Source of the DNA: Alphaproteobacteria bacterium
GTDB lineage: Bacteria > Myxococcota_A > UBA796 > GCA-2862545
Direction: 5' to 3'
Length of the DNA: 64,000 nt
NCBI GenBank assembly: GCA_020632955.1
Contig: JACKEO010000016.1
Span: forward strand, 1 to 64,000
Shown here: one piece after another, positions 32,350-41,480 of the stretch
Layout: every line of letters starts with the position of its first letter
How positions within the stretch are numbered: position 1 is the first letter of the stretch
The notes under the pieces: generated by a model
Told to the model about the DNA's origin: nothing
The model's input: the letters and a program-made list of their open reading frames with translations, nothing else
Databases searched by the model: none
Made by a program: the position numbers and the translations under genes

Positions 32350-34803
32350 TCAGCCGCCGCCCCACCGTGGGCCGGCCGTGCCCCGCTGGCCGTCCGGCGT
32401 GCCCGTGGAGGGCTTGTCCACCAGCGTGAGCACGTCCATCGGGCAGACCTCCACGCAGACCCCGCACTGGATGCAGGCGCTGTTGGCGTTGTCGAGCACC
32501 TCGCGGTCCTCGGCGAAGCCCTGCACGTCGATGCCCATCTGGCACCAGGTGGTGCACTCCCCGCACGAGATGCAGCGCTCGTCAGCCACGATGGCCAGCC
32601 GCCCGAAGCGCCGCGACAGCAGCTCCATGTAGGCGCGCAGGGGGCAGAAGAAGCGGCACCACACCCGGTTGCCGAGCAGGGGGTAGAGCGCCACGCCGAG
32701 GAAGCTGGCCAGCCAGAAGTCCACCACCAGGCCGTACCAGCCGGTGGCGAAGGCCCGGGCGCTGCCCAGGCGGGACTGCTCGGCCTTCACCACCAGGGGC
32801 CCCGGCGGAAGGCCTGCCAGGCGCAGGCGGTACTCCCCCTCGTCCACGCGATCGGCGTACACGGTGCGGTCGCCCGCGGTGATGCCGCTGGTCCACCCGC
32901 GGCGCACCCAGCTTCCGTCGGCCTCCCGCTTGTCGAGCGAGAGCAGGAGCGCCCCGTCCTCCACGCGGGCGGCGCCGATGCGGAGGTCGCCGGGCTGCGC
33001 GTCGTCGGCAGGAGCCTCGAAGGCCACCGTGTCGCCCTCCACCCGCACCTCGGCGTGCAGGTGCTGCTCCCAGCCCACGAGCTGCCAGGCGTCGCCGAGG
33101 ATCAGCAGGGTGACGGGCACGGCGAGCGCGAACACCAGCAGGCCCGCGCCCTCGGCGGTGCGGGCGCCCTCGCCGCGGGGGGCCCGCCAGCGGAAGCGGT
33201 CGCCCAGGGTCTCGGCGAGCCCCCCGCACCCGCACATCCAGGAGCAGAAGCGCTCGCCCTGGGACCGCACGTAGGCCGGGATCGCCACGAAGCTCACGAA
33301 GGCGCCCAGGCCCAGCCAGAGCCCTGCTGCGGGCACGTCCGGGGTCTTGGCGAGGCTCCAGATCGACAGCGGCCACGGCACCGACAGCGTGTAGAGCTGG
33401 CTGGCGGCCGTGGTGATCGCCGGGGCCACCAGCTCGGGGACGCCGAAGAGGAAGACCCACTGGAAGCCGATGAGCGACAGGTAGCGCCGCGTCTGCTCGG
33501 GGCTGCGCCACCGCCGGATGGCCACGATCCCCGCGACGAGGATCGTGAGGCTGTAGACGCAGGTGCCCCAGAAGCCGGCGTCGAGCACCCGCACGCTGCC
33601 GTCGGCGGTGGGCAGCCAGGGCACGGGCACGGTGAGCGCGTCGTGCACCCACGCGAGGCTGCGGGGGCCGAAGGGGAACCACGGCTTGTGCTGCTTGAGC
33701 ACGTAGAAGCACCAGACCACCGCGACGAAGGCGGCCACGCCGAGCAGGTCGGTCCAGGGCAGGCCGCGACGCGTGCGCACCCCCAGCCGACCCAGCAGGT
33801 CGAGCGGCGGGTCGGTGCCGAGCAGCGCGTAGACGGCCTCCGCGGGCACCTCCTCGGGCCCCCGGGGTCCCTCCACCGTGAGCCCGGCGGGCAGCACCCG
33901 GGTGGGTCGGGTGCCGAGGCGCAGGGAGACCCGACCCGCGCGCACCGCCTCGTCCACGGCCCGCCGGGTGCGCGCCCGCGGACGCACCAGCCGGTCGCCG
34001 CGGTGCACCAGGGTGACGTGCGCGCCGCCCTCCGCGAGCTGCAGGGCCGCCTCGGCCGCGCTGTCGCCGCCGCCCACCACCGCCACGGCCTGCCCGGCGT
34101 GCACGGTGGGATCGGGCAGGTCCGCGTGCACGTGCGGAGCGTCGGCGCCCTGCACCTGGAGGCGGCGCACGCTGCCGCGTCGACCCACCGCGAGGAGGAC
34201 CCGACGGGCGCGCACCGTCACCGCGCTGCCGTCCCCCTGGGTGCCCTGCACCACGAAGACCTCGCCGTCCCGGCTGGCGTCGGTGACCTCCACCCCCTCG
34301 TGGACCACCAGGCCCCGGGCGTGGAGCTCCTCGCGCCACCGGGCCACGAGCGCCTCCTTGGGGGCGTCCTCGAAGGGAAAGGCCTCCGGGGTGGGGACGC
34401 CCCGAGGCTCGGCGTACAGCACCTTGCCGCGGGGGAAGGCCTCGAGGGTGCGCAGGGTGCGATCGCGCTCCAGCACCACGTAGCGGCGTCCCGCGCGAGC
34501 CAGGGCGAGGCCGGCGGCGCAGCCTGCGGGCCCGCCGCCGATCACCACCACGTCGAGCAGCTCTGGATCCACGGGCAGGGCGTCGAGCTCGGCCGCGAGA
34601 TCGGCGCCGATCTCCCAGCCCTCGCGCAGGGCCGCCTTGAGCAGCGGCGCCCCCGCGAGGTCGCCCGCCACCCGCAGGCCGGGCACCGAGGTGCGGCCGC
34701 CACGCCCCACCACCGGGCCGTCCCGCAGGCCCACCCAGGGCGAGAAGCGCTCCGCCCAGAGGCGGTGGACGCGCGCGGCGAGGGATCGCGGGGATGCGGG
34801 CAC
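32350..34803 (-). CDS. Flavoprotein fused to NosR/NapH-like membrane polyferredoxin
   Basis: The gene encodes 817 residues from the GTG at 34803, chosen for its GGAGG. An ATG further upstream would overlap the divergent thymidine kinase gene. The N-terminal ~350 residues are a thioredoxin-reductase-fold flavoprotein: GGGPAG at 89-94 for FAD and a second Rossmann motif, VVGGGDSAAE, for NAD(P)H. It lacks an obvious C-x-x-C disulfide. The rest is a membrane module with about five to six helices, membrane cysteine motifs (CSWMCGCGG; CRFFCP) and two 4Fe-4S sets at the C-terminus (CISCGECTTWC at 744-754, CIQCGVCVEVCP at 777-788), like NapH/NosR/CcoG. A ~120-residue soluble insert lies between helices. 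It should move electrons from NAD(P)H through FAD and iron-sulfur clusters at the inner membrane. The acceptor is unknown. Confidence 0.82.
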   Translation of the reverse strand: MPASPRSLAARVHRLWAERFSPWVGLRDGPVVGRGGRTSVPGLRVAGDLAGAPLLKAALREGWEIGADLAAELDALPVDPELLDVVVIGGGPAGCAAGLALARAGRRYVVLERDRTLRTLEAFPRGKVLYAEPRGVPTPEAFPFEDAPKEALVARWREELHARGLVVHEGVEVTDASRDGEVFVVQGTQGDGSAVTVRARRVLLAVGRRGSVRRLQVQGADAPHVHADLPDPTVHAGQAVAVVGGGDSAAEAALQLAEGGAHVTLVHRGDRLVRPRARTRRAVDEAVRAGRVSLRLGTRPTRVLPAGLTVEGPRGPEEVPAEAVYALLGTDPPLDLLGRLGVRTRRGLPWTDLLGVAAFVAVVWCFYVLKQHKPWFPFGPRSLAWVHDALTVPVPWLPTADGSVRVLDAGFWGTCVYSLTILVAGIVAIRRWRSPEQTRRYLSLIGFQWVFLFGVPELVAPAITTAASQLYTLSVPWPLSIWSLAKTPDVPAAGLWLGLGAFVSFVAIPAYVRSQGERFCSWMCGCGGLAETLGDRFRWRAPRGEGARTAEGAGLLVFALAVPVTLLILGDAWQLVGWEQHLHAEVRVEGDTVAFEAPADDAQPGDLRIGAARVEDGALLLSLDKREADGSWVRRGWTSGITAGDRTVYADRVDEGEYRLRLAGLPPGPLVVKAEQSRLGSARAFATGWYGLVVDFWLASFLGVALYPLLGNRVWCRFFCPLRAYMELLSRRFGRLAIVADERCISCGECTTWCQMGIDVQGFAEDREVLDNANSACIQCGVCVEVCPMDVLTLVDKPSTGTPDGQRGTAGPRWGGG

Positions 34804-34888
34804 GGAGCCTCCGGCAGGGCAGGGTACGCGGCGCAGGGCCCGGAGGTCACGCCCCCACCTGCGCGCGCCCCGTGGTAGAGGCGCGGCC

Positions 34889-35512
34889 ATGAAGCCTCAC
34901 GCCTACCCGACCGGCACCGGCTGGATCGAGGTGATCGCCGGCTGCATGTTCTCGGGCAAGACCGAGGAGCTGCTCCGTCGCATCCGCCGCGCGCGGATCG
35001 CGCGGCAGCACGTGGTGCTGGTCAAGCCGTCGATCGACGTGCGCTACGGCGCGGAGCACGTGGCGGGCCACACCGAGGGGCGCGAGGCCGCGATCCCCGT
35101 GGCCAGCGCGGCCGACATCTACGCCCACACCTACGACGCCGAGGTGGTGGGCATCGACGAGGCCCAGTTCTTCGACGAGGGCCTGGTGGCGGTGTGCGAG
35201 CGGCTGGCCGGAGACGGCGTGCGGGTGGTGGTCGCGGGCCTGGATCTCGACTTCCGCGGACGCCCCTTCGGGCCCGTGCCGCAGCTCATGGCGATCGCCG
35301 AGTACGTGAGCAAGACGCTGGCGGTGTGCACGGTGTGCGGCGGGCCCGCAGGGCGCAGCCAGCGCCTGGTGCAGCGCGACGCGCGCGTGCTGCTGGGCGC
35401 CACCGACGCCTACGAGGCCCGCTGTCGTCGTCACTGGGATCCCGACCAGTTCGACGTGGAGCAGGAGACCCTGCCGCTGCCCGGGGGCCCCGGCGGGCAC
35501 GGGAGCGGGTGA
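34889..35512 (+). CDS. tdk: Thymidine kinase
   Basis: The gene encodes 207 residues, normal for type II thymidine kinases. The P-loop is GCMFSGKT at 18-25, the Mg/catalytic box DEAQFF at 90-95, and the zinc ribbon uses Cys147, Cys150, Cys179 and His182. It phosphorylates thymidine to dTMP with ATP in nucleoside salvage. The ATG at 34889 is divergent from the flavoprotein gene, 85 bp away, so both promoters must lie in 34804-34888. No ribosome site of the GGAGG type is close to the ATG (CGCGGCC precedes it), which is unusual in this window. Confidence 0.95.
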   Translation: MKPHAYPTGTGWIEVIAGCMFSGKTEELLRRIRRARIARQHVVLVKPSIDVRYGAEHVAGHTEGREAAIPVASAADIYAHTYDAEVVGIDEAQFFDEGLVAVCERLAGDGVRVVVAGLDLDFRGRPFGPVPQLMAIAEYVSKTLAVCTVCGGPAGRSQRLVQRDARVLLGATDAYEARCRRHWDPDQFDVEQETLPLPGGPGGHGSG

Positions 35513-35609
35513 ACCTTCCGTCGAGGGGTTCAGGGGAGTGTTGAGGCAGCCTCCGGTGTCGGGTAGGGTGGCGGCCGATCGCCCGGTCCCCGTGCCGCGG
35601 GGAGGTTCC

Positions 35610-36065
35610 TTGCCGCAGTCCCGTCTCGCTCCTCTGCTCGCCTTCGTCCCGGTCCTCGGCCTCGTGGCCTGTGGCCCGCCGGAGTCGGAGTTCGTGCCCG
35701 AGTACAACCGCCTCTGGTGCGCCCACCAGTGGGAGTGCCTCGACAAGGCGCAGCTCACCTTCGACGGCGTCAAGAGCGCCGAGGAGTGCGAGGAGAAGTC
35801 CATCGCGGGCCTCGCCGACTGGGGCAACGGCTGCGTCTACTCGTCCTCGGCGGCTGCCGAGTGCCTGATCGACCTCGCCGCGCTCACCTGCCCCGCGCAG
35901 GAGGGTGCCCTCGCGTCGCAGCCGATCACCTGCACCGCCGTCTACCTGGACTGCGCGGACGCGGGCGACACCGACGCCGGCGACACCAGCGACAGCGGCG
36001 ATGCGCCGAAGGACTCGGGCGAGGAGCCCGCCGACACCGATCCCAGCGACACCGACGCCTCGTGA
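35610..36065 (+). CDS. Small cysteine-containing lipoprotein with acidic tail (TTG start)
   Basis: The gene encodes 151 residues. The TTG at 35610 follows GGAGG at 35601-35605 and is the only start giving a complete lipoprotein signal (LAFVPVLGLVAC, lipobox LVAC, Cys at about 21). The mature part has about seven cysteines (WCAHQWECLDK, EECEEK, GCVY, ECLID, LTCPA, ITCTA, LDCAD), suggesting disulfides. The last ~35 residues are an Asp/Thr/Ser/Gly-rich disordered tail, as in other lipoproteins of this window. It is followed 23 bp later by a secreted NHL-repeat protein. Function unknown. Confidence 0.75.
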   Translation: MPQSRLAPLLAFVPVLGLVACGPPESEFVPEYNRLWCAHQWECLDKAQLTFDGVKSAEECEEKSIAGLADWGNGCVYSSSAAAECLIDLAALTCPAQEGALASQPITCTAVYLDCADAGDTDAGDTSDSGDAPKDSGEEPADTDPSDTDAS

Positions 36066-36088
36066 GGGGTCGGGTGGAGGACAGGTCC

Positions 36089-37909
36089 ATGGCGACGGCC
36101 TGGGTGCGCGGCCTCGCGTTGGCGGCGCTCTGCCTGCCGGCGGTGGCCTCGGCCGCCTCGACGAAGGCGTCCAGCGAGCTGGAGGAGCGGGACGGCACGA
36201 AGCACCCGGCCTCCCTGGCCTTCGACGGCCTGCTCACCACGGCCTGGGCCGAGAGCGAGGCGGGCACGGGCGAGGGGAGCTGGCTGCGCCTCGATCTGGA
36301 CCGGGCCACCGAGGTGCGCTCGATCTCCATCTGGCCCGGTGACCTCCGCCGGGGGCAGCGGTCCCTCAGGGAGAACGGGCGCCCCCACACGGTCACCGTG
36401 CAGCTGCTCGACGGCAAGGACGTGGTGGCCGAGCAGGAGGTGCGCGTGCGCGACGGCGCCGAGCACGGCCCCCAGCGCATCGACGTGCCGCTGCAGGGCA
36501 CGGCCCGCGCGGTGCAGCTGCGCATCGACAAGGCCTACGCCGGCTACGTCTACAACGACACCTACATCACCGAGGTGGCGCTCAACCTGGTGGACGGGCC
36601 GCAGGCCGACACCAGCCGCCTGCAGGGCTGGCTCGCCTCGAAGGCGGGAGTGGCCGCGGCCCAGAAGCAGGAGGAGGCTGCCATCGAGCTCTTCGGGCGG
36701 ATCTCCACCGCCGAGCTCGGCGACCGGGAGGCCCTCGACACGCTGCTCGACTGGGCTGGCGACGGTGCACCCTTCCTGCGCGCCCGGGTGGCCTCCGACG
36801 TGCCGCCGGGCTTCCGCGTGGCGGCGCTCGTGCCCGATGCCACGGCGATCCAGGCCCTGCTCAAGCTCAAGGACCCCAACGCCATCCCGGCGCTGGAGCG
36901 CGCGGCGCTGCGCAGCGTGGGCGCCGAGCAGGCGAAGCTCGAGGCCTACGTCAGCTACTACGAGGCCTTCGGCGAGCTGAAGGGCGGGGGCCGCCGCAGC
37001 CTGCCGCTCTGGGGCACCGAGGGCTGGGAGCGTGGGGCGCTGCGATCCTTCGGCGAGCCGATGGGCGTGGGGCTCGGCGAGGACGGCTCCATCTACGTGG
37101 CCGACGTGGCGAACCACCGCATCCAGGTCTTCTCGCCCGAGGGCACGGTGCTGCGCGAGATCGGCCTCGGCAAGCCGGGCATCACCGACGCCTGGTTCCA
37201 GGGCAGGCGTCGCCACTACGTGGCCGGAAAGGAGCCCAGCACGAAGGAGGGCGGCTTCTCCACGCCGCTCGACCTCGACGTGATCAAGGGCTCGGCAGGT
37301 GACGAGCTGCTGGTGATCGACGCCCAGGGGCGCATCCAGTGGATGGACGCCGAGGGCCGCGTGCTCAAGGCCTGGAAGGTGCGCGGCGAGCTGGCCCCGG
37401 TGCCGGGCGTGGGCGGTGCGGCCCACCTCCGCCTCGTGAAGAAGAACGTCGTGGTCTTCTGGGGCAACGAGGCCATCGTCTTCGACCTCGAGGGCAACGA
37501 GACGGGCCGGTGGACGGTGGACGCCGGTGCGCCGCTGTCGGTGCTGGTGCAGCGCAACGGTCGGCTGGTGCTGGGCTTCCGGTCCGAGGCCGCGAACTAC
37601 GGCCTCGACGGCTACCGCTACGGCACCGTGCTCACCGAGGACGACCTGCCGCTGGGCCGCGAGGCCTGGGACATGGTCTACGACGACCGCGGCAAGCTCT
37701 GGGTGGTCACCGACAACGGCTGGGCCGTGAAGTTCAAGGCGCCGGGCCGGGAGGACTACCGCGTCCGCTGGATCGACATCGGCGTGGTGTGCCCGCGGGC
37801 CGCCGTGCGCGACGACCAGCTCACCGTGGTGGCGAGCGGCAAGGTGCACCGCGTCGACGCCCTGCAGACCCGGCTCGACGCCGAGGCGGCCGCGGCCGAG
37901 GCGGAGTGA
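36089..37909 (+). CDS. Secreted discoidin-like plus NHL beta-propeller protein
   Basis: The gene encodes 606 residues from the ATG at 36089, with GGAGG at 36076-36080. A signal peptide (LALAALCLPAVASA) is followed by a galactose-binding/discoidin-like domain (about 25-175: LAFDGLLTTAWAES..G..GSWLRLDLD, the F5/8 type C pattern also seen in the 'NADase-type glycan-binding' family). A helical linker follows, then a C-terminal propeller (about 310-595) with an NHL repeat (GVGLGEDGSIYVADVANHRIQVFSPEG) and more degenerate blades. It probably binds glycan or cell wall in the periplasm or outside. Its stop overlaps the next gene by four bases (GTGA at 37906-37909). Confidence 0.75.
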   Translation: MATAWVRGLALAALCLPAVASAASTKASSELEERDGTKHPASLAFDGLLTTAWAESEAGTGEGSWLRLDLDRATEVRSISIWPGDLRRGQRSLRENGRPHTVTVQLLDGKDVVAEQEVRVRDGAEHGPQRIDVPLQGTARAVQLRIDKAYAGYVYNDTYITEVALNLVDGPQADTSRLQGWLASKAGVAAAQKQEEAAIELFGRISTAELGDREALDTLLDWAGDGAPFLRARVASDVPPGFRVAALVPDATAIQALLKLKDPNAIPALERAALRSVGAEQAKLEAYVSYYEAFGELKGGGRRSLPLWGTEGWERGALRSFGEPMGVGLGEDGSIYVADVANHRIQVFSPEGTVLREIGLGKPGITDAWFQGRRRHYVAGKEPSTKEGGFSTPLDLDVIKGSAGDELLVIDAQGRIQWMDAEGRVLKAWKVRGELAPVPGVGGAAHLRLVKKNVVVFWGNEAIVFDLEGNETGRWTVDAGAPLSVLVQRNGRLVLGFRSEAANYGLDGYRYGTVLTEDDLPLGREAWDMVYDDRGKLWVVTDNGWAVKFKAPGREDYRVRWIDIGVVCPRAAVRDDQLTVVASGKVHRVDALQTRLDAEAAAAEAE

Positions 37910-39171
37910 GCCGCGCCCCGCTGGCGCTCGGTCTCGTCGCGGCCCTGCTCGCGACCGGGATCGGCTGCGGGGGTTCCTCGGCGCCTCCCGTGCCGCCGGC
38001 CGAGGCGCGCACGCCGGTGCCCACGGTGCAGCCGGTGCGTCCGCCTGACGCCACGAGCCCCTACGCCCGCGCGCTGCCACCCTCCCTCGACGCCGTCCGG
38101 GAGCGCCTGCGCGGCTTCGTCCGCACCCACGGCCTCGCGGAGCCCGGCAATGCCTGGGTCCTGGGGCACGCGCTGCTGGCGCTGGGGCCCGACGCCACGC
38201 TCGCGGACGGCACGCCGGTGGTCGACCACCTGTTCCGCACCTGGGCCGTGGCCAGCCCCGTCCCCGGCGGGCCGCTCCTCGACTTCCCGGGCAGCCTCGA
38301 CGGGGTGCCGGTGCAGCCGCACGACGGGCTGTTCCTCAAGGTCTTCGCCGACCTGGGCGTGGACCCGGCGCGGCCGGTGATCGCGGCCGGTGAGCCCGCC
38401 ACGGTGGGCGACCTCTACCGCAGCACGCTCTACCGCACGTGGGTGAGCGACGACGCTCTCTGGGCCTCCACGCCGAACGACACGCCCTGGGTGCTCCAGG
38501 CGCTGGCGAGCCAAGCGCCGGCCGGGCTGGCGTGGACCGCCCTCGACGGGCGCGCGATGACGCTGGACGCGCTCACGCACCGCGTGGTCGACGAGCTGGT
38601 GCGGCAGTCCGCCGAGCTGCACCGCTGGCAGGCGCGAGGGGAGCCCTACCGCAAGCGCGGTCAGGGCATCTTCGGCTTCACCTGCGGCGGCGCCCACCTC
38701 CTGCAGGGGGCCGGCGAGGCGGTGGGTCGGGGCTTCGGCGCCCCTGGCGATCGCGAGGCCGTGGCCGGCGAGGCGCAGCTGCAGCTCTGGCGGCTGGAGC
38801 AGGAGCTGGGCGTGGTGGACGCGGCCCTCGAGCAGGCGCCCCAGTTCGCGCTGCTCCTCACGGTGCAGCGCCTCAAGTTCCTGGGCCACCACCTCGAGAC
38901 CGTGCACCGGCTCGCGGCCGTGGGCCTGGTGCCGGCCGGCGACGCCACGGTGCTGGCCAACCTCGAGCGGGCCGAGGCCGAGCTGGAGCGCACGGTGGGG
39001 ATGCTCGATCGGCTGGGCGCCCTGCAGGACCCGGCGGCCGTGCGGGCGGCACGGGAGCAGACCTGGCTGGACCTGATCGGCGACAGCGCCCACGCGGTGC
39101 GTGGCCTCGACCTGGCGGCCGGCGCGGCGGGCGTCCCCGCGCAGGTCGCCGCGCCCCCCGCCGAGCGATAG
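37906..39171 (+). CDS. Lipoprotein of unknown function coupled to the NHL protein
   Basis: The gene encodes 421 residues. The GTG at 37906 overlaps the upstream stop. The signal is LALGLVAALLATGIGC with the lipobox Cys at about 21, followed by a proline-rich linker and a helical globular part. There is an HGLAEPGNAWVLGHALLAL stretch near 65 and FGFTCGGAHLLQGAG near 257, and these histidines and the cysteine could form an active or metal site, but I do not recognise the family. The pair could work as a surface complex, with the propeller protein recognising a glycan. It ends right before the RNase P RNA gene. Confidence 0.7.
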   Translation: MSRAPLALGLVAALLATGIGCGGSSAPPVPPAEARTPVPTVQPVRPPDATSPYARALPPSLDAVRERLRGFVRTHGLAEPGNAWVLGHALLALGPDATLADGTPVVDHLFRTWAVASPVPGGPLLDFPGSLDGVPVQPHDGLFLKVFADLGVDPARPVIAAGEPATVGDLYRSTLYRTWVSDDALWASTPNDTPWVLQALASQAPAGLAWTALDGRAMTLDALTHRVVDELVRQSAELHRWQARGEPYRKRGQGIFGFTCGGAHLLQGAGEAVGRGFGAPGDREAVAGEAQLQLWRLEQELGVVDAALEQAPQFALLLTVQRLKFLGHHLETVHRLAAVGLVPAGDATVLANLERAEAELERTVGMLDRLGALQDPAAVRAAREQTWLDLIGDSAHAVRGLDLAAGAAGVPAQVAAPPAER

Positions 39172-39614
39172 GGCGGGCGGGTCCGAGGCGGCCAGGGGGC
39201 CGCCGGTGGCCTCGCGCCACGGGAGGAAAGTCCGAGCTCCACAGGGCAGGGTGCCGGGTAACGCCCGGTCGGGGTGACCCGAAGGAAAGGGCAACAGAAA
39301 GCAGACCGCCAGGATGCCTCGGCATCCTCCACGCACGGCCTCGGCACGGCGTGGGTGTCCGGCGACGGGCGCGGCAAGGGTGAAAGGGTGCGGCAAGAGC
39401 GCACCGGCGTCCCCGGAGACGGGGGCGGCCAGGCAACCCCCACCCGGAGCAAGACCAAGCATGGGAGCGTTCGAGGGCTGCCCGCCCGAGCTCCTGGGTA
39501 GGTCGCTCGAGGTCGTCGGTGACGGCGACCCTAGAGGAATGGTCCCCGCCCGCTCAGGGGCGACCCCGAGCGGGGACAGAACTCGGCTTACGGCTGCCTC
39601 GGACCCGTCGCCCC
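39172..39614 (+). ncRNA. rnpB: RNase P RNA (bacterial class A)
   Basis: Conserved blocks appear in the expected order. They are GAGGAAAGTCCGAGCTCCAC near 39222 (P4 5' strand), GGGTAACGCCCGG, ACAGAAAGCAGACCGCC near 39291, GGTGAAAGGGTGCGGCAAGAG near 39378, a GAGGAATG-like block near 39534 and ACAGAACTCGGCTTAC near 39577. The ends pair as helix P1 (GGGTCCGAGGC with GCCTCGGACCC). RNase P RNA is the catalytic part of the enzyme that cuts tRNA 5' leaders. The boundaries are set from P1 and are approximate to a few bases. A GC hairpin (CGCCCCC-TC-GGGGGCG, 39609-39624) follows directly but lacks a T-run. Confidence 0.95.
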
Positions 39615-39749
39615 CTCGGGGGCGGCGGCACCCCCTCCGCCTCCGGTCACCGTGAGGCGTGAGGCTCACGCGGCCGTGGGTGGCGGCGGGGCCGTGCGTC
39701 GGTGATGTCGGGTCACGGCTGCGGGGGCGGTCGTCACCCGGGGGACCGC

Positions 39750-41480
39750 ATGACCATCCGCAAGGGCGCCGACGGCTACCACCACCCGGCCGACGAGGCC
39801 GAGCTGATCGCGCTGATCCAGGCCGCGCGCGCCGAGGGGGCGAAGCTCCGCGTCACCGGCGCGGCGCACTCGGTGTCGTGGGCGATCTACGCCGAGCGCA
39901 CGAAGCGGAACGTGGTCGACCACTTCCGACCGCCCCCCAGGGCGTCCTACGCCGTGCGCCTCGACCGCATGCGCAGCTGGACGGTGGTGGACCGGCGGCG
40001 GCGCATCATCGAGGCCGACGCCGGCCTGCACCTGGGTGCGGCGCCCTGCGACCCCGACCTCGAGGCCCGCGACGGGCGCAATGGCCTGCTGCAGCAGCTC
40101 TGGGACCAGCTCGGCTGGACCCTGCCCGACCTGGGCGGCGTCACCTTCCAGACCGTGGGGGGCTTCTTCGCCACCGGGTCGTCGGGCGGCTCGCTCACCT
40201 ACGACGTGGGCTCGGCTGTGGTGGGCCTGAGGCTGGTGGACGGCACGGGCACGGTCCACGATCTGGACCGCACCGCCGATCCCGACGCCTTCGACGCCGC
40301 GCTCGTGAGCATGGGCCTGCTCGGCGTGATCACGCGGATCCGGCTGAAGTGCGTGCCGGCCTTCGACATCACGGGCCAGGAGGCGATCTCCACGGTGGAC
40401 GACGCGAAGGTGGATCTCTTCGGCGAGGGGGAGCCGGGGCAGCCGCCCCTGGAGCGCTTCCTGAAGGACGTGCCCTACACGCGCCTGGAGTGGTGGCCGC
40501 AGCGCGGCGCGGAGCGGCTGGTGGTGTGGCAGGCGCAGCGCGTGCCGTGCGTGCCGGGCTTCCGTCGGGTGCCCTACCTGGAGTTCACCAGCCACCCGGC
40601 CCTGGCCGAGCTCGCGATCGACCTGTTCTACACGCTCATCGGCAACCTCGACGACATGAAGCAGGCCCGGGGCAAGCTGGCGCGCGACTACCGCCACCTG
40701 CCGGAGCTCATCGCCTACTTCCAGGGGCTGCCGGAGCTCACCACCGTCTCGCGGGTGCTCGCCCGGGCGGCAGGGGCCGTGCTCGCGCTGGGCGGCGAGG
40801 CGCTGCTCACGGTCCTCACGCCCTTCGCGCCCCTGCTCAAGCGCAAGCTCCCCGACATGTTCAAGCCCATCCTCGACGTGTTCGTGCCGCTCGACAGCGC
40901 GAAGAAGGGCGAGGCGAAGGGGCAGCCGCAGGTCTTCCAGGACCACGCCTACCTGGGCCTGCCCATGGACAACGGCGCCAGCGACATCCTGCTCACCACC
41001 GCCTTCACCGAGGTGTGGCTCCCGCTGGGCCGCGCGCGTGACGCGATGAACGTGCTGCGCCGCTGGTTCGAGGCGGCACCCACCAGCGCCGAGGCCCTCA
41101 CGCGCACGGGCACCTTCTCGTGGGAGCTGTACGCCACCAGGCCGTCCACCGGCTGGATGTCGCCGTCGTACAGCGACGGCGACGACGTGTGGAAGGACGG
41201 GGTCTTCCGCATCGACCCCTACTGGTTCCAGCACGACGAGGCCGACCCCACGCACGGCTTCTACGAGGGTCTGTGGCGCCAGCTCCGGGAGGCCGGCATC
41301 CCCTTCCGCCTGCACTGGGGCAAGTACCATCCCGACCTGAGCCACGGCGATCCCGAGGGCTGGGTGGACTTCTTCAAGGGGCAGTACCCGCGCTGGGACG
41401 ACTTCCTCGCGCGCCGCGCGGCACTCGATCCCGACGGCGTCTTCCTCACGGCCTACTGGAAGGACCACCTGGGCCTGTAG
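39750..41480 (+). CDS. FAD-linked oxidase of the aldonolactone oxidase type
   Basis: The gene encodes 576 residues from the ATG at 39750, after CCGGGGGAC. The N-terminal PP-loop FAD domain (about 15-200) has TGAAHSVSW near 42, EADAGLHLG near 89 and TVGGFFATGSSGGS near 138, the pattern of the FAD_binding_4 fold. The C-terminal half ends in LHWGKYH near 528, the HWGK motif typical of D-arabinono-1,4-lactone/L-gulonolactone oxidases that bind the substrate near the flavin. These oxidise a sugar lactone or similar polyol with oxygen. The specific substrate is not readable. It is convergent with the large cyclase gene: its stop lies inside that gene's last codons, overlapping by 35 bp on the opposite strand. 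Confidence 0.8.
   Translation: MTIRKGADGYHHPADEAELIALIQAARAEGAKLRVTGAAHSVSWAIYAERTKRNVVDHFRPPPRASYAVRLDRMRSWTVVDRRRRIIEADAGLHLGAAPCDPDLEARDGRNGLLQQLWDQLGWTLPDLGGVTFQTVGGFFATGSSGGSLTYDVGSAVVGLRLVDGTGTVHDLDRTADPDAFDAALVSMGLLGVITRIRLKCVPAFDITGQEAISTVDDAKVDLFGEGEPGQPPLERFLKDVPYTRLEWWPQRGAERLVVWQAQRVPCVPGFRRVPYLEFTSHPALAELAIDLFYTLIGNLDDMKQARGKLARDYRHLPELIAYFQGLPELTTVSRVLARAAGAVLALGGEALLTVLTPFAPLLKRKLPDMFKPILDVFVPLDSAKKGEAKGQPQVFQDHAYLGLPMDNGASDILLTTAFTEVWLPLGRARDAMNVLRRWFEAAPTSAEALTRTGTFSWELYATRPSTGWMSPSYSDGDDVWKDGVFRIDPYWFQHDEADPTHGFYEGLWRQLREAGIPFRLHWGKYHPDLSHGDPEGWVDFFKGQYPRWDDFLARRAALDPDGVFLTAYWKDHLGL

Noticed and set aside
39609..39624. GC hairpin after RNase P RNA as an intrinsic terminator
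   Set aside because: A strong stem but no T-run, so it is noted with rnpB only and not listed as a terminator.
39172..39660. Short open frames across the RNase P RNA region
   Set aside because: The conserved RNase P RNA blocks and the closing P1 helix explain the sequence.
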